DNA from: Flexivirga endophytica
GTDB taxonomy: Bacteria; Actinomycetota; Actinomycetes; Actinomycetales; Dermatophilaceae
NCBI RefSeq assembly: GCF_014640635.1
Contig: NZ_BMHI01000006.1
Location: 62,001 to 126,000, forward strand
Direction: 5' to 3'
Length of the DNA stretch: 64,000 bases
The position numbers and the translations under genes were made by a program. The notes under the pieces are model-generated. The model was given only the letters and a program-made list of their open reading frames with translations, was not told the origin of the DNA and did not search any database. Every line of letters starts with the position of its first letter. Position 1 is the first letter of the stretch. Below are positions 35,661-43,890 of this stretch, piece after piece.

Positions 35661-37384
35661 CGACGCTGTCTCAGGATCGCCACCGAGTCGGGGCCGACCG
35701 TCACCTGCTCGGTGCCGCCACCGTCGACCGCACCGAAGGCGAGCACGACGTCACCCGGCATTGCTGCGTCATACGAGCCGAGGTTGATCAGCACGACGTG
35801 GTCACCACGGTGCACCCGGATCGTGGCGCCGTTGCGGCGCACCTCCGGGGCGTCGACGGCGCTCAACGCCGGGACGTCACGACGCAGCCGGAGCAGGGCG
35901 GCATACCACTCCAGCAGCTCGGCGTGAACGCCCATGGCGACTTCCGCCCAATCGAGCGTCGAGCTCTCGAACGTCGAAACAGCTTGCGGGTCAGGAACAT
36001 TCGTGGCCCAGCCATGTGCGGCGAACTCACGTGCACGTCCCTCGGACACCGCGTGCGCCAGCTCCGGCTCCTGATGGTCGGTGAAGTACTGCCACGGCGT
36101 CGAGGCGCCCCACTCCTCGCCCATGAAGAGCATCGGCGTGTATGGCGAGGTGAGCAGCAGCGCAGCCGCGGCAGCGAGGCGGCCAGGGCTGACAAGCTGC
36201 GACAGCCGGTCACCCGTCGCGCGGTTGCCGACCTGGTCGTGTGTCTGCACGGACGCCACGAAGCGCCACGGTGGAGTGCGGTCGAGGTCGACCGGTCGCC
36301 CGTGGTGCCGGCCGCGGAAACTGGACCACGTGCCGTCGTGGAAGAACGGTGTTCGCAGCACCTTCTCCAGGGCCGCCGGATCAGCGAAATCCGAGTAATA
36401 GCCCTGGGTTTCGCCGGTCAGCGCAACATGCAGGGCGTGATGTATGTCGTCCGCCCACTGCCCACTCAGGCCGAGGCCCGACCCGGTGTCATCGCGGGGG
36501 AGCACGGTGCGCGGGTCGTTGCGGTCGGACTCGGCGATCAGGGTCAGTGGGCGGTCGAGCGAGGCGGCGAGCTCGTCGGTCCGACGCGCGAGCTCTTCGA
36601 GGACGTGCTCCGCGCGGCCGTCGTGCAACTCGTGCACCGCGTCCAGTCGCAACCCGTCGAAATGGAAGTCCCGCAACCACATCAGAGCGTTGTCGACGAG
36701 ATAGGCACGCACCTCGTCACTGCCGGCGCCGTCCAGGTTGACCGCCGATCCCCACGGCGTCGCGTAGTGATCGGTGAAATAGGGACCGAACTCGGCCAGA
36801 TAGTTGCCGCTCGGTCCCAGGTGGTTGTAGACCACGTCCAGCAGCACCCCGAGGCCGCGCTGGTGGCAGGCGTCGACGAACCGTTGGCAGGCGGCAGCGC
36901 CGCCGTACACCTCGTGCACGGCGTATGGCGCAACGCCGTCGTAACCCCATCCGCGCTCGCCAGGGAACGCGGCGACCGGCATCACCTCTACCAGCGAGAT
37001 CCCCAGTGCGACAAGGTGATCCAGCTTCCCGATGGCCGCGTCGAAGGTGCCGTCGGCCGTGAACGTCCCGATGTGCAGCTCGTAGATCGACGCACCCCGC
37101 AACGGCTGCCCGGGCCAGGAGGAGTCCTGCCAGTCGTGTGCCGCGAGGTCGACCAGTGCGGAGCGCGCGTGCGGACCGTCCGGTTGGGAGAGGGAGCGGG
37201 GATCGGGGCGCTCGGGTCCACCGTCCAGGCAGAACGCGTAGCGGTCTCCGGGCGCAGCGTCGACGGCCGCATGCCACCAGTGGCCGTCACGGGCCATCGG
37301 CACCCGGATTTCGCCGAGCACGAGATCGACGGAGTCCCGCGCGTGCGGCGCCCAGACGGCGAGGTCGGGATGCGTCCGCCTCAC
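35657..37384 (-). CDS. treZ: Malto-oligosyltrehalose trehalohydrolase
   Basis: 575 residues of the GH13 alpha-amylase superfamily. An N-terminal beta domain (AVWAPHARDSVDLVLG) precedes ASIYELHIGTFTADGTFDAA and the barrel. The catalytic nucleophile sits in DGLRLDAVHEL, the acid in LIAESDRNDPR, and the third acidic residue in QTHDQVGNR. It cuts free trehalose from the end of maltooligosyl-trehalose made by TreY. GTG 37384 overlaps the treY stop (GTGA at 37381-37384). treX, the usual third gene of this pathway, is not in the window. Confidence 0.95.
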   Translation of the reverse strand: MRRTHPDLAVWAPHARDSVDLVLGEIRVPMARDGHWWHAAVDAAPGDRYAFCLDGGPERPDPRSLSQPDGPHARSALVDLAAHDWQDSSWPGQPLRGASIYELHIGTFTADGTFDAAIGKLDHLVALGISLVEVMPVAAFPGERGWGYDGVAPYAVHEVYGGAAACQRFVDACHQRGLGVLLDVVYNHLGPSGNYLAEFGPYFTDHYATPWGSAVNLDGAGSDEVRAYLVDNALMWLRDFHFDGLRLDAVHELHDGRAEHVLEELARRTDELAASLDRPLTLIAESDRNDPRTVLPRDDTGSGLGLSGQWADDIHHALHVALTGETQGYYSDFADPAALEKVLRTPFFHDGTWSSFRGRHHGRPVDLDRTPPWRFVASVQTHDQVGNRATGDRLSQLVSPGRLAAAAALLLTSPYTPMLFMGEEWGASTPWQYFTDHQEPELAHAVSEGRAREFAAHGWATNVPDPQAVSTFESSTLDWAEVAMGVHAELLEWYAALLRLRRDVPALSAVDAPEVRRNGATIRVHRGDHVVLINLGSYDAAMPGDVVLAFGAVDGGGTEQVTVGPDSVAILRQRR

Positions 37385-39789
37385 GACCGCTTCTCCAGCA
37401 ACGCGACCGGCCAACCGGCGAGCAGCTCGGCGAGGTTCACATGGCCCTCGCTGGTGACGGTGTCCCCGGAGACGTGGTCGAGCCACTCACCCGCAGGCAG
37501 CGTGACGGTCGCGTCGGACCAGCCGCCGGACCGCAGCAGCCGACTCGGCGCGCGTGTCGCGAGGGTCACGAACGTCTCGCGGCCGTTGCGTCCGATCGCG
37601 CCGGTCAACCGGCTCGGTGCGACCGACCTGGAGAATCCGACGAGATGCTCGGACGTCGAAGCCACTGGCTGGTATGACGATTCGGCGCTGAAGGGTCGTG
37701 GATGGTCACGACGTGCGTGCAGCGCGGCGGTCACGACCTGCAACTTCTCGGCGTCGAGCCCGGTGCCGTCCTCGACGGTCAGCAACTCCGCCCGCCGCTC
37801 GAAATCGACCGGCCTTCGATTGTCCGGATCGACCAGCGACAGGTCGACCAGCTCAGTGCCCTGATAGGTGTCGGGAATGCCGGGCATGGTCAGCTGCAGC
37901 AACTTGGCGCCGAGCGTGATCGCACGAATCGCCTTGTCATTGGCGGAGATCGCTGAGGCCAGCGCCTTCCGCACCGGACCATCGGCGGAGACCGCGAGGG
38001 CGAAGTCGATCACCCGCTGCTCGTAGGCTTCGTCGACCGACAGCCAAGTCGTCTTCAGCGAGGCCTCTCGCAGCGCCTTCTGCAGGTAGGCGGTGAGGCG
38101 TTCCTCGGACAGGTCACCGGCGCCCAGCAGTGTCTGCCAGACGAAGTGCGCGGTCCGCCCGTCGACCCGCGCCTTCTTCGCGGCGGTGCGTGTTACCCGT
38201 GAAATATCCTGCCAGGCAACAGGATCGCCACCGACGGCGAGCAGGCGGGCGCGCACGTCCTCACTGCGCTTGGTGTCGTGCGTGGACAGTGTCGTCATCG
38301 TCCCGGCTCGCGACGCACGGTGTGCCTTCGCCCAGTCGTGCAGCTCGGTCGCCGCCGACCCCGCGACGCGACTCGGGTCACTGCCGACCTCGTTCATCGC
38401 GATGAACTCGCCCCAGCGATAGAAGGTGGTGTCCTCGATGCTCTTGGCCATCACCGGCCCCCACGTCTGCTGCAGCCGCACTCCGAAGTCGATCGCTGCC
38501 GGACGGCCGTCGGTGAGCAGCGCCAACGGCAGCAACGCCGCCAGCGCCTCCTGCAGGTCCGGCCGAGCTTCCAGGGCGCGGTCGTGCGCCGCCTGCAACT
38601 GCTCCCGCTGCTGGGTGGTGGGCTTGTGACCGGGACGGACGTAGACGCGGTAGACATCACTGGCGACAAGCAGTTCGATGACTGCGCCACGCAAGTCTTC
38701 GACGGATTGCTCGGGCAGTGCTTCCTGCGACCGCCGGGTCAGTCGCTCGACCTCGGGCTGCAGTGACTCGGCGATGACCTGCCGCTTGGCGACTTCCACG
38801 GCGTGCGCGTAGTCGGGATCCCCACCTGTGGCCGTCCACGCCGCCGACAACGCGGCCACCGGCTCCGGGTCCGCGAGCGCGGACTGTATGACGCGCAGCG
38901 CGTCATACCCGATGGTGCCGGCGCACTTCCACGATCGCGGGAGCGACTCGTCCGGCTCGAGGATCTTCTCGACCCAGACCGGCGTCCCTCGTGACGCCTT
39001 GTCGCGCAGCCGGGCCAGGTAGCCGATCGGGTCGGCCAGGCCGTCGGGATGGTCGATGCGGAACCCGTCGATCAGGCCGTCGTGGTTGAGCTCCAGCAGC
39101 AGTGCGTGCGAGGCGTCGAAGACCTCCGGTTCCTCCACGCGTATGGCGATGAGCGTGTCCACCTCGAAGAACCGCCGGTAGTTGAGGACGGCGTCCTTCG
39201 CACGCCAGTGCACGAGCCGATAGTGCTGACGCTCAAGGAGTTCCGCGACATCGTCGGTGCTGTCGGTGCCGACCGACAACGGCCACTCGTGATCGAAGTA
39301 GCGCAGCACCGGCTCGTCGCCGGTCCGGTCGAGGGTGATCTCGCCATCTGCCAGCACCTCGGCGAGCGGCTTCCCGAGGAACGGCAGGCCGACGCGGCCG
39401 CCGCCGGCCTTCCAGTCGATGTCGAACCAGCCGGCGGTGCCCGCGTCGCGACCGTCCCGAAGGAGCTCCCACAGCTGACGATTCATCGATTCCGGTGCCG
39501 GGATCGCCATGTGGTTGGGCACCACGTCCACGACGAGACCGAGGCCACGACTGTGCGCCGCGGTGACCAGCTGCTCGAACGCCGCTCGCCCGCCGAGCTC
39601 ATCACTGATCCGGGAGTGATCGACGACGTCATACCCGTGCATCGAACCGGGAGCGGCCTGCAGGATCGGCGAAAGGTAGAGGTGTGAGACCCCCAGCGCG
39701 GCAAGATAATCCAGCTGTGTCGCCGCGTCGGCGAAGGTGAACCCGGCGTGCAGCTGCAGCCGGTAGGTGCTGGTCACGTCGCGAGCCAT
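37381..39789 (-). CDS. treY: Malto-oligosyltrehalose synthase
   Basis: 802 residues of GH13. The start RDVTSTYRLQLHAGFTFADA and SHLYLSPILQAAPGSMHGYD are diagnostic for TreY, as is VDVVPNHMAIP. The catalytic pair lies in GFRIDHPDGLADP and VWVEKILEPDE, and MPGIPDTYQGTEL closes the barrel. It turns the reducing end of a maltodextrin into an alpha,alpha-1,1 linkage, the first step of the glycogen-to-trehalose route used against desiccation and osmotic stress. ATG 39787-39789 was chosen because the family starts there; the open frame upstream runs into a palindrome. First gene of treY-treZ-flavodoxin. Confidence 0.95.
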   Translation of the reverse strand: MARDVTSTYRLQLHAGFTFADAATQLDYLAALGVSHLYLSPILQAAPGSMHGYDVVDHSRISDELGGRAAFEQLVTAAHSRGLGLVVDVVPNHMAIPAPESMNRQLWELLRDGRDAGTAGWFDIDWKAGGGRVGLPFLGKPLAEVLADGEITLDRTGDEPVLRYFDHEWPLSVGTDSTDDVAELLERQHYRLVHWRAKDAVLNYRRFFEVDTLIAIRVEEPEVFDASHALLLELNHDGLIDGFRIDHPDGLADPIGYLARLRDKASRGTPVWVEKILEPDESLPRSWKCAGTIGYDALRVIQSALADPEPVAALSAAWTATGGDPDYAHAVEVAKRQVIAESLQPEVERLTRRSQEALPEQSVEDLRGAVIELLVASDVYRVYVRPGHKPTTQQREQLQAAHDRALEARPDLQEALAALLPLALLTDGRPAAIDFGVRLQQTWGPVMAKSIEDTTFYRWGEFIAMNEVGSDPSRVAGSAATELHDWAKAHRASRAGTMTTLSTHDTKRSEDVRARLLAVGGDPVAWQDISRVTRTAAKKARVDGRTAHFVWQTLLGAGDLSEERLTAYLQKALREASLKTTWLSVDEAYEQRVIDFALAVSADGPVRKALASAISANDKAIRAITLGAKLLQLTMPGIPDTYQGTELVDLSLVDPDNRRPVDFERRAELLTVEDGTGLDAEKLQVVTAALHARRDHPRPFSAESSYQPVASTSEHLVGFSRSVAPSRLTGAIGRNGRETFVTLATRAPSRLLRSGGWSDATVTLPAGEWLDHVSGDTVTSEGHVNLAELLAGWPVALLEKRS

Positions 39790-39860
39790 GGTCCCCATCA
39801 TGCCTGTGCGCCCTGCCGCCGCGGTGGCCCCACCCGCACCTCGGGGGACCGGCTTCGTCC

Positions 39861-39917
39861 CGAGATGTGAGTAGTTGTCGTTCTGGGCGCCCCGGAACGA
39901 CAACTACTCATAACTCG
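39861..39917. repeat. 57-bp palindrome, left of the DUF559 gene
   Basis: Two 27-base arms (39861-39887, 39891-39917) pair almost perfectly around the loop CGC; the core TGAGTAGTTGTCGTTC is exact and two of the three mismatches are G-T wobbles. A sister palindrome of the same length with the same TTGTCGTTC core lies at 40849-40905. This one stands between divergent genes (treY and the DUF559 gene), where a terminator would make no sense, so it is more likely a binding site, an end of a mobile unit or a leader structure. Confidence 0.8.
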
Positions 39918-39987
39918 GCGAGAGTCCCGCCCGCTGCCTGTGGACAACCGAAAGCACGTCAACGGTCGTGCCCAGCAGAATCCCGGG

Positions 39988-40851
39988 ATGACCCGCCGCC
40001 CGTCGCCGCTTCCCGCGGGGTTCGGCGATGCCTTTACATATGGCGAGGCGCTCGCGCAGGGCGTCACGCCGTGCCGGCTGCGCCATACGGGCCTCGCGTC
40101 GCCGACTCGCAGCCTGCGGGTCATCGGCGATCTCGGCGATCTTCGTGATCGGGCGGCGGCGTACCTTCTCGTGCTGCCGACGTGCGCGGTGTTCTCGCAT
40201 GCGACGGCGGCTCAACTTCTCGAGCTGCCCGTGCCGTCCGACGACCGGTTGCACGTGACCGTGCCGAACGGCGTCCAGGTGCGTCGCAGGGGCGTCGTTG
40301 TCCATCACGGGGAGGTCGATGACAGCCGCTCCCTCGGCGGCATACCGGTGACGTCTGCTCTTCGCACCTGGTCCGACCTGGCTGCGTTGCTGGGCGTGGA
40401 CGACCTCGTGGTGCTCGGCGATGCGATCCTGCACCACTCGCCGAGCCTGGAGGCTGAGCTCCGTCGGCTGCCGGCCGAGCGCACTGGACGACGCGGTGTT
40501 CGCGCGGCGCGCTCGGCGGCGGAGCTGATCCGGGCGGATGTGTTGTCGCCGCAGGAATCGTTGTGGCGGCTGCGCTTTCACCGCGCCGGCCTCCCGGAGC
40601 CAGAACTCAATTCGACGGTCAGGGACTCGCGCGGGAGCTGGCTGGGTGTCGGCGATTTTGTATGGCGCCGTCCGCGCCTCGTCGTCGAGTACGACGGCGA
40701 CTATCACTTCACCGTCGAGCAGCGGCGTCGTGATCAGGTGCGGCGTCGGGCGATGCGGGACGGCGGATGGCCGGTCATCGAGTTGAACGGCGCCGACAAT
40801 CGCAACCCGGGTCCCGCCATACGAGCCGTCGCTCATGCGCTGGACCACTGA
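39988..40851 (+). CDS. DUF559/VSR-fold nuclease-like protein with N-terminal AbiEi-like HTH
   Basis: 287 residues. The N-terminal part (FTYGEALAQGVTPCRLRHTG) resembles the winged helix at the head of AbiEi-type antitoxins. The C-terminal part has the DUF559/very-short-patch-repair endonuclease pattern: E190 in SPQESLWR, D223 in GVGDFVW, E234 and D236 in VVEYDGDYH, H240 and D249 in RRRDQVRRR. These fit a PD-(D/E)xK metal site, so it may cut or nick DNA; no member I know of has a firm function. ATG 39988 was preferred to GTG 39940. The gene is framed by two related 57-bp palindromes; the right one begins exactly at its stop codon. Confidence 0.8.
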   Translation: MTRRPSPLPAGFGDAFTYGEALAQGVTPCRLRHTGLASPTRSLRVIGDLGDLRDRAAAYLLVLPTCAVFSHATAAQLLELPVPSDDRLHVTVPNGVQVRRRGVVVHHGEVDDSRSLGGIPVTSALRTWSDLAALLGVDDLVVLGDAILHHSPSLEAELRRLPAERTGRRGVRAARSAAELIRADVLSPQESLWRLRFHRAGLPEPELNSTVRDSRGSWLGVGDFVWRRPRLVVEYDGDYHFTVEQRRRDQVRRRAMRDGGWPVIELNGADNRNPGPAIRAVAHALDH

Positions 40852-40905
40852 GTTATGAGAACTTGTCGTTCTGGTGCGCTCAGAACGACAAGTTCTCACA
40901 ACTCG
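40849..40905. repeat. 57-bp palindrome, right of the DUF559 gene
   Basis: Arms of 25 bases (40849-40873, 40881-40905) pair at 23 positions around the loop GTGCGCT, and the two mismatches allow G-T pairing. The first three bases are the TGA stop of the DUF559 gene. Its arm reads GAGTTATGAGAACTTGTCG and on; the left palindrome has TAG where this one has AAC, with the matching change in the opposite arm. It lies between convergent genes and could also act as a bidirectional terminator. Confidence 0.8.
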
Positions 40906-40930
40906 ACGGCGAGAAAGTCGCGCACGCTGC

Positions 40931-41704
40931 TCACGAAGCGCGCTCCGACCGTAGGTGGATCGCCAGGTCCGTGCGGCCGGTGGCGTGCTCCTTGCGCAGC
41001 TGCCGATCGGCGTCATAGTCCTCCAGCATCCGCCGGTAGGGGATGGGCTCGTCCCGGTCGAGCGACGCGAGGCGCGCCCGCACCTGCTCCCGCGCGTCCT
41101 CGATGCCGGGCCAGTTCGGGGTGTCCACACCGAGGATGGCCAGTGACTTCAGTGGCGCGATGCCGGTGTACCAGAGGATGCCGTGGGTGATCGGGAAGAG
41201 CAGATCGTGGATGTTGCCGTTGAGGCCTCGTTCGCCGAAGGCCGAGTCCCGGTCGCCGGTTGTGGTGATGACCAGGCCGCGCTTGCCGGCGAACGCGCCG
41301 TCGCCATACTTGCGCGAATTGCCGTCGGCATCGTGTAGGCCGTAGGCGAAGCCCTGGGTGAAGACGCGGTCGAACCATCCCTTCAGCACCGCCGGCATGC
41401 CCGCCCACCACAGCGGGAAGACCAGCACGATCAGATCGGCACGCTCGACGAGTCCCTGGTGCCGCTCGACGACCCCGTCGATCGTGCCGTCGGTGCGGGC
41501 GTCATCGGCGTGGTCGCCGACCGGCCGGTGGAACTCGTCCAGCCCGTAGTCGCCCGGCCGGACCACCGCATCCCAGTGCAGATCATTGAGATGCAGCACA
41601 TCCACGTGATGTCCCTGGGCGGTCAGCTCGGCGCTCGCGGTGCGGGTGAGGTCATCGGTCAAGGAGTGCGCGGAGGGTGCCGCCGAGATGAGAAGTGCTC
41701 GCAT
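40931..41704 (-). CDS. NAD(P)H-dependent flavin oxidoreductase (NQO1/MdaB-like)
   Basis: 257 residues of the Flavodoxin_2 fold. It opens with ALLISAAPSAHSLTDDL (FMN/FAD phosphate loop), then DLIVLVFPLWWAGMPAVLKG with WFDRVFTQGFAY, the hallmark of NQO1/KefF-type quinone reductases, and LVITTTGDRDSAFG. It should reduce quinones or nitro compounds by two electrons with NAD(P)H. ATG 41704 is divergent from an HxlR-type regulator 84 bp away, the usual arrangement for regulation by an electrophile- or quinone-sensing HxlR protein. Confidence 0.88.
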   Translation of the reverse strand: MRALLISAAPSAHSLTDDLTRTASAELTAQGHHVDVLHLNDLHWDAVVRPGDYGLDEFHRPVGDHADDARTDGTIDGVVERHQGLVERADLIVLVFPLWWAGMPAVLKGWFDRVFTQGFAYGLHDADGNSRKYGDGAFAGKRGLVITTTGDRDSAFGERGLNGNIHDLLFPITHGILWYTGIAPLKSLAILGVDTPNWPGIEDAREQVRARLASLDRDEPIPYRRMLEDYDADRQLRKEHATGRTDLAIHLRSERAS

Positions 41705-41788
41705 ACCGATAACGCTACGAGCATGGTGCGCATTTCGGTAGTACGGTCTTTGATGTCACTAATGGACGTTGAGGGAACGGAGCGACAG

Positions 41789-42142
41789 ATGCGTGACCCC
41801 GTACGCCGAGCCATGGAGATCTGCCCGATCGAGGTCGGGGTCGCGGTCGCCGGTGGCGACTGGAAGATGACGACCGTTTCGAAGCTTGCACCCGGCCCGT
41901 TGCGGTTCGGCGAGTTGCAGCGGGAGGTCGGCCCGGTCTCCGCCAAGACCCTCACCCGTCAGTTGCGTGCACTCGAGACCGACGGTGTCGTCATACGCAC
42001 TGTGTATGCCGAGGTGCCCCCGCGCGTCACCTACGAGCTCACCGAAGCCGGTATGGCGCTCGCGGACATCGCCGACCAGCTCGGCAGCTGGGGCAAGAAG
42101 TATGTCGGAGACCCAGCCGACTCCGAATTACGTTCGGGTTGA
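41789..42142 (+). CDS. HxlR-family transcriptional regulator
   Basis: 117 residues from ATG 41789, typical for the family. It opens MEICPIEVGVAVAGGDWKM, with the conserved Cys that senses electrophiles in several members (CPIEVG), then RFGELQREVGPVSAKTLTRQ as HTH and recognition helix, and a wing with VYAEVPPRVTYELTEAG. It probably regulates the divergent flavin oxidoreductase. ATG 41753 and 41723 are in-frame upstream alternatives; 41789 has GGAG-like bases 9-12 nt upstream and matches family length. No clear palindrome is visible in the 84-bp gap. Confidence 0.85.
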   Translation: MRDPVRRAMEICPIEVGVAVAGGDWKMTTVSKLAPGPLRFGELQREVGPVSAKTLTRQLRALETDGVVIRTVYAEVPPRVTYELTEAGMALADIADQLGSWGKKYVGDPADSELRSG

Positions 42143-42155
42143 ACGTCATTCGGCT

Positions 42156-43172
42156 CTAAGGGCGCGTGAACTGGTGCGCGCAGGTGCTGGCCGTGCGCTG
42201 GTAGCCGAGCTTCTCGTAGAGACGCAAGGCACCCGACGGATTCGCCGCGTCGACGCCCAATCCTGCTGCGTCCATGCCGAATTCACTGAAGCGGCGCATG
42301 GATTCGAGGAGTAGCGCGGCGGCGACGCCCCGTCCGCGATGGCTGCGCAGGACACCCAGCTGGTCGGTGTAACCCTCGGTGTAGCCCTGCGGCTCCCAAT
42401 CCTGCTCCCAGGCGTAGTTCATCGCACCACCGATCACCCGGTCGGTGCTGTCGTCGATCGCCAGCACGGTCCAGGCGGGGCGGAATGCGTGTGAGTCGAT
42501 GTTCTCCTGCCACATCTCCGTGGTCGTGTCGGTGTGACCCCAGTGGTCCTGGAATGCCTCGTCCATCACCCGGTGGACCTCGTCGTTGCGCTCGATGTCC
42601 CAACCGGCGAGCCGCACTCCGGCGAGGACCGGCACCTCGATGACGCCGTCGAGCCGACGAGACATCTCGAAGAAGTAGCGTTCAGTGGGCAATTCGTTCC
42701 GGGTTGCCAGGTCGCGCACGTCTGCCTGCTCGGTCGGCACGAACATCCGCATCACGAGTGGGCCGTAGCCATCGCGTCGTGACGCGTCGTCCCAGGCGAG
42801 GCCGTGCGCCAGCTCCCACTGCAGGACCGCCCGTCCGATGCCCTCGCCACGCCGGTCCGGTCGGACCGCTCCGGCGAGGCGGACCCGGCGATGTTCGGTC
42901 ATGGCCCGGTTGCACCCGGCCCACGCGGTCGCCACGACGTTCCCGTCCGCGTCGCGCGCCACGAGCGTGTCCTCCTCGGGCACCGATCGCGGGGAGTCCC
43001 AGAACTCCTCGAGATCGGCGAGCGAGGTGCGCTCGGGGTTCTCGTCATACGCCTCGCACTCGGTGTAGAACGCGGCGATGGCCGGGAGGTCCTCCCTGCC
43101 GAACGGCTGCCAGCTGATGCCGGGGAGTTCGTCCAGCGTAAGGCGGGCCACGGCCGCGGAGGGGAGCGTCAT
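42156..43172 (-). CDS. Tandem GNAT-domain acetyltransferase
   Basis: 338 residues containing two GNAT folds, the first about 15-175 with its acetyl-CoA loop VRPDRRGEGIGRAVL, the second about 180-338 with LRSHRGRGVAAALL and AANPSGALRLYEKLGY. This double layout is that of mycothiol synthase MshD and related actinobacterial enzymes, but residues do not allow me to say it is MshD. It acetylates an unknown small molecule. ATG 43172 overlaps the stop of the VOC-family gene (ATGA), so both are one operon. Confidence 0.82.
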   Translation of the reverse strand: MTLPSAAVARLTLDELPGISWQPFGREDLPAIAAFYTECEAYDENPERTSLADLEEFWDSPRSVPEEDTLVARDADGNVVATAWAGCNRAMTEHRRVRLAGAVRPDRRGEGIGRAVLQWELAHGLAWDDASRRDGYGPLVMRMFVPTEQADVRDLATRNELPTERYFFEMSRRLDGVIEVPVLAGVRLAGWDIERNDEVHRVMDEAFQDHWGHTDTTTEMWQENIDSHAFRPAWTVLAIDDSTDRVIGGAMNYAWEQDWEPQGYTEGYTDQLGVLRSHRGRGVAAALLLESMRRFSEFGMDAAGLGVDAANPSGALRLYEKLGYQRTASTCAHQFTRP

Positions 43173-43582
43173 ACGTTGTCCTTGTTGCCGATTCGCGCTG
43201 ACTCGTCGGAAGTCAACAGCACGACGTTGCCGTCCGGGTCGTCGACCATCGCGGCATACGGGCCCTGGGTCTGTTTCGGTGCGAGCCGGCCCGTGTATCC
43301 GGCGCCGATGAGCTTGGCCCACATCGCATCGACCTCGGCGTCCTCGCCGGCGTAGAACTCCATCAGCTGTTGGTAGCCGCCGGTCGGCCGGGTCCAGGTC
43401 GGATCGGTGGTGCTTGCGAAGTCCTCGGTGAGGACGAGGCTGACCCCGCTGCTCATCCGCAGGAGCGAGACCGGCCGGTCCGTGCGCGGGTCGGGCATCG
43501 CGAGGCCCAGCGTCCGATAGAACTCCACCGATCTCGCCACGTCACGGACTTCGAGCACGACCATGCTCAGTTGCATCTCCAT
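43169..43582 (-). CDS. VOC/glyoxalase-fold protein
   Basis: 137 residues. Two beta-alpha-beta-beta-beta units are visible (VVLEVRDVARSVEFYRTLGL and PYAAMVDDPDGNVVLL), the pattern of vicinal-oxygen-chelate proteins such as glyoxalase or bleomycin-resistance proteins. A Glu in LMEFYAG and another later could hold a metal. The substrate is unknown. The start is ATG 43582 (MEMQLSM), not the Met further up, because the fold begins there. Downstream it is coupled to the double-GNAT gene; upstream lies the 52-bp tandem array. Confidence 0.8.
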   Translation of the reverse strand: MEMQLSMVVLEVRDVARSVEFYRTLGLAMPDPRTDRPVSLLRMSSGVSLVLTEDFASTTDPTWTRPTGGYQQLMEFYAGEDAEVDAMWAKLIGAGYTGRLAPKQTQGPYAAMVDDPDGNVVLLTSDESARIGNKDNV

Positions 43583-43648
43583 GTAGCCATTCTGTGTCGC
43601 TCGGCCGGTAAGTGACACCGATTTCTCTGGGCGGCGGTCGTGCACGAG

Positions 43649-43870
43649 TCTCCCCAGTGTCGACCTATGACCAGGTATAGCGGGCGAGGCCGTTCACGAC
43701 TCGACACTGGGTCGAGGTATGCCGGGTATGGCGCCCGGGGCCGTTCACGACTCGACACTGGGTCGAGGTATGACCGGGTATGGCGCCCGGGGCCGTTCAC
43801 GACTCGACACTGGGTCGAGGTATGACCGGGTATGGCGCCCGGGGCCGTGCACGGCTCGACACTGGGGAGA
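43649..43870. repeat. 222-bp element: terminal inverted repeats around a 52-bp tandem array
   Basis: TCTCCCCAGTGTCGA (43649-43663) is the exact reverse complement of 43856-43870. Between them a unit of 52 bp (first copy 51) starts at 43690, 43741, 43793 and 43845, the last incomplete; the stretch 43661-43689 is a decayed further unit. Each unit holds GCCGTTCACGACTCGACAC, then GGTCGAGGTATGACC and GGGTATGGCGCCCGG, so each carries two GTATGNC motifs and a small CCGGG...CCCGG stem. No spacers, no reading frame of note. It fills the 308-bp gap between the CapA-like and VOC genes, both on the minus strand. Confidence 0.9.
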
Positions 43871-43890
43871 GATACACCCGGGCCGCGCGG

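Noticed and set aside
42156-43172. Naming the double-GNAT gene mshD (mycothiol synthase)
   Set aside because: The two-domain layout fits, but key substrate-binding residues cannot be confirmed by eye and the length and C-terminus differ.
43649-43870. CRISPR array
   Set aside because: Units are tandem and nearly identical over their full 52 bp with no unique spacers, and no cas genes are in the window.
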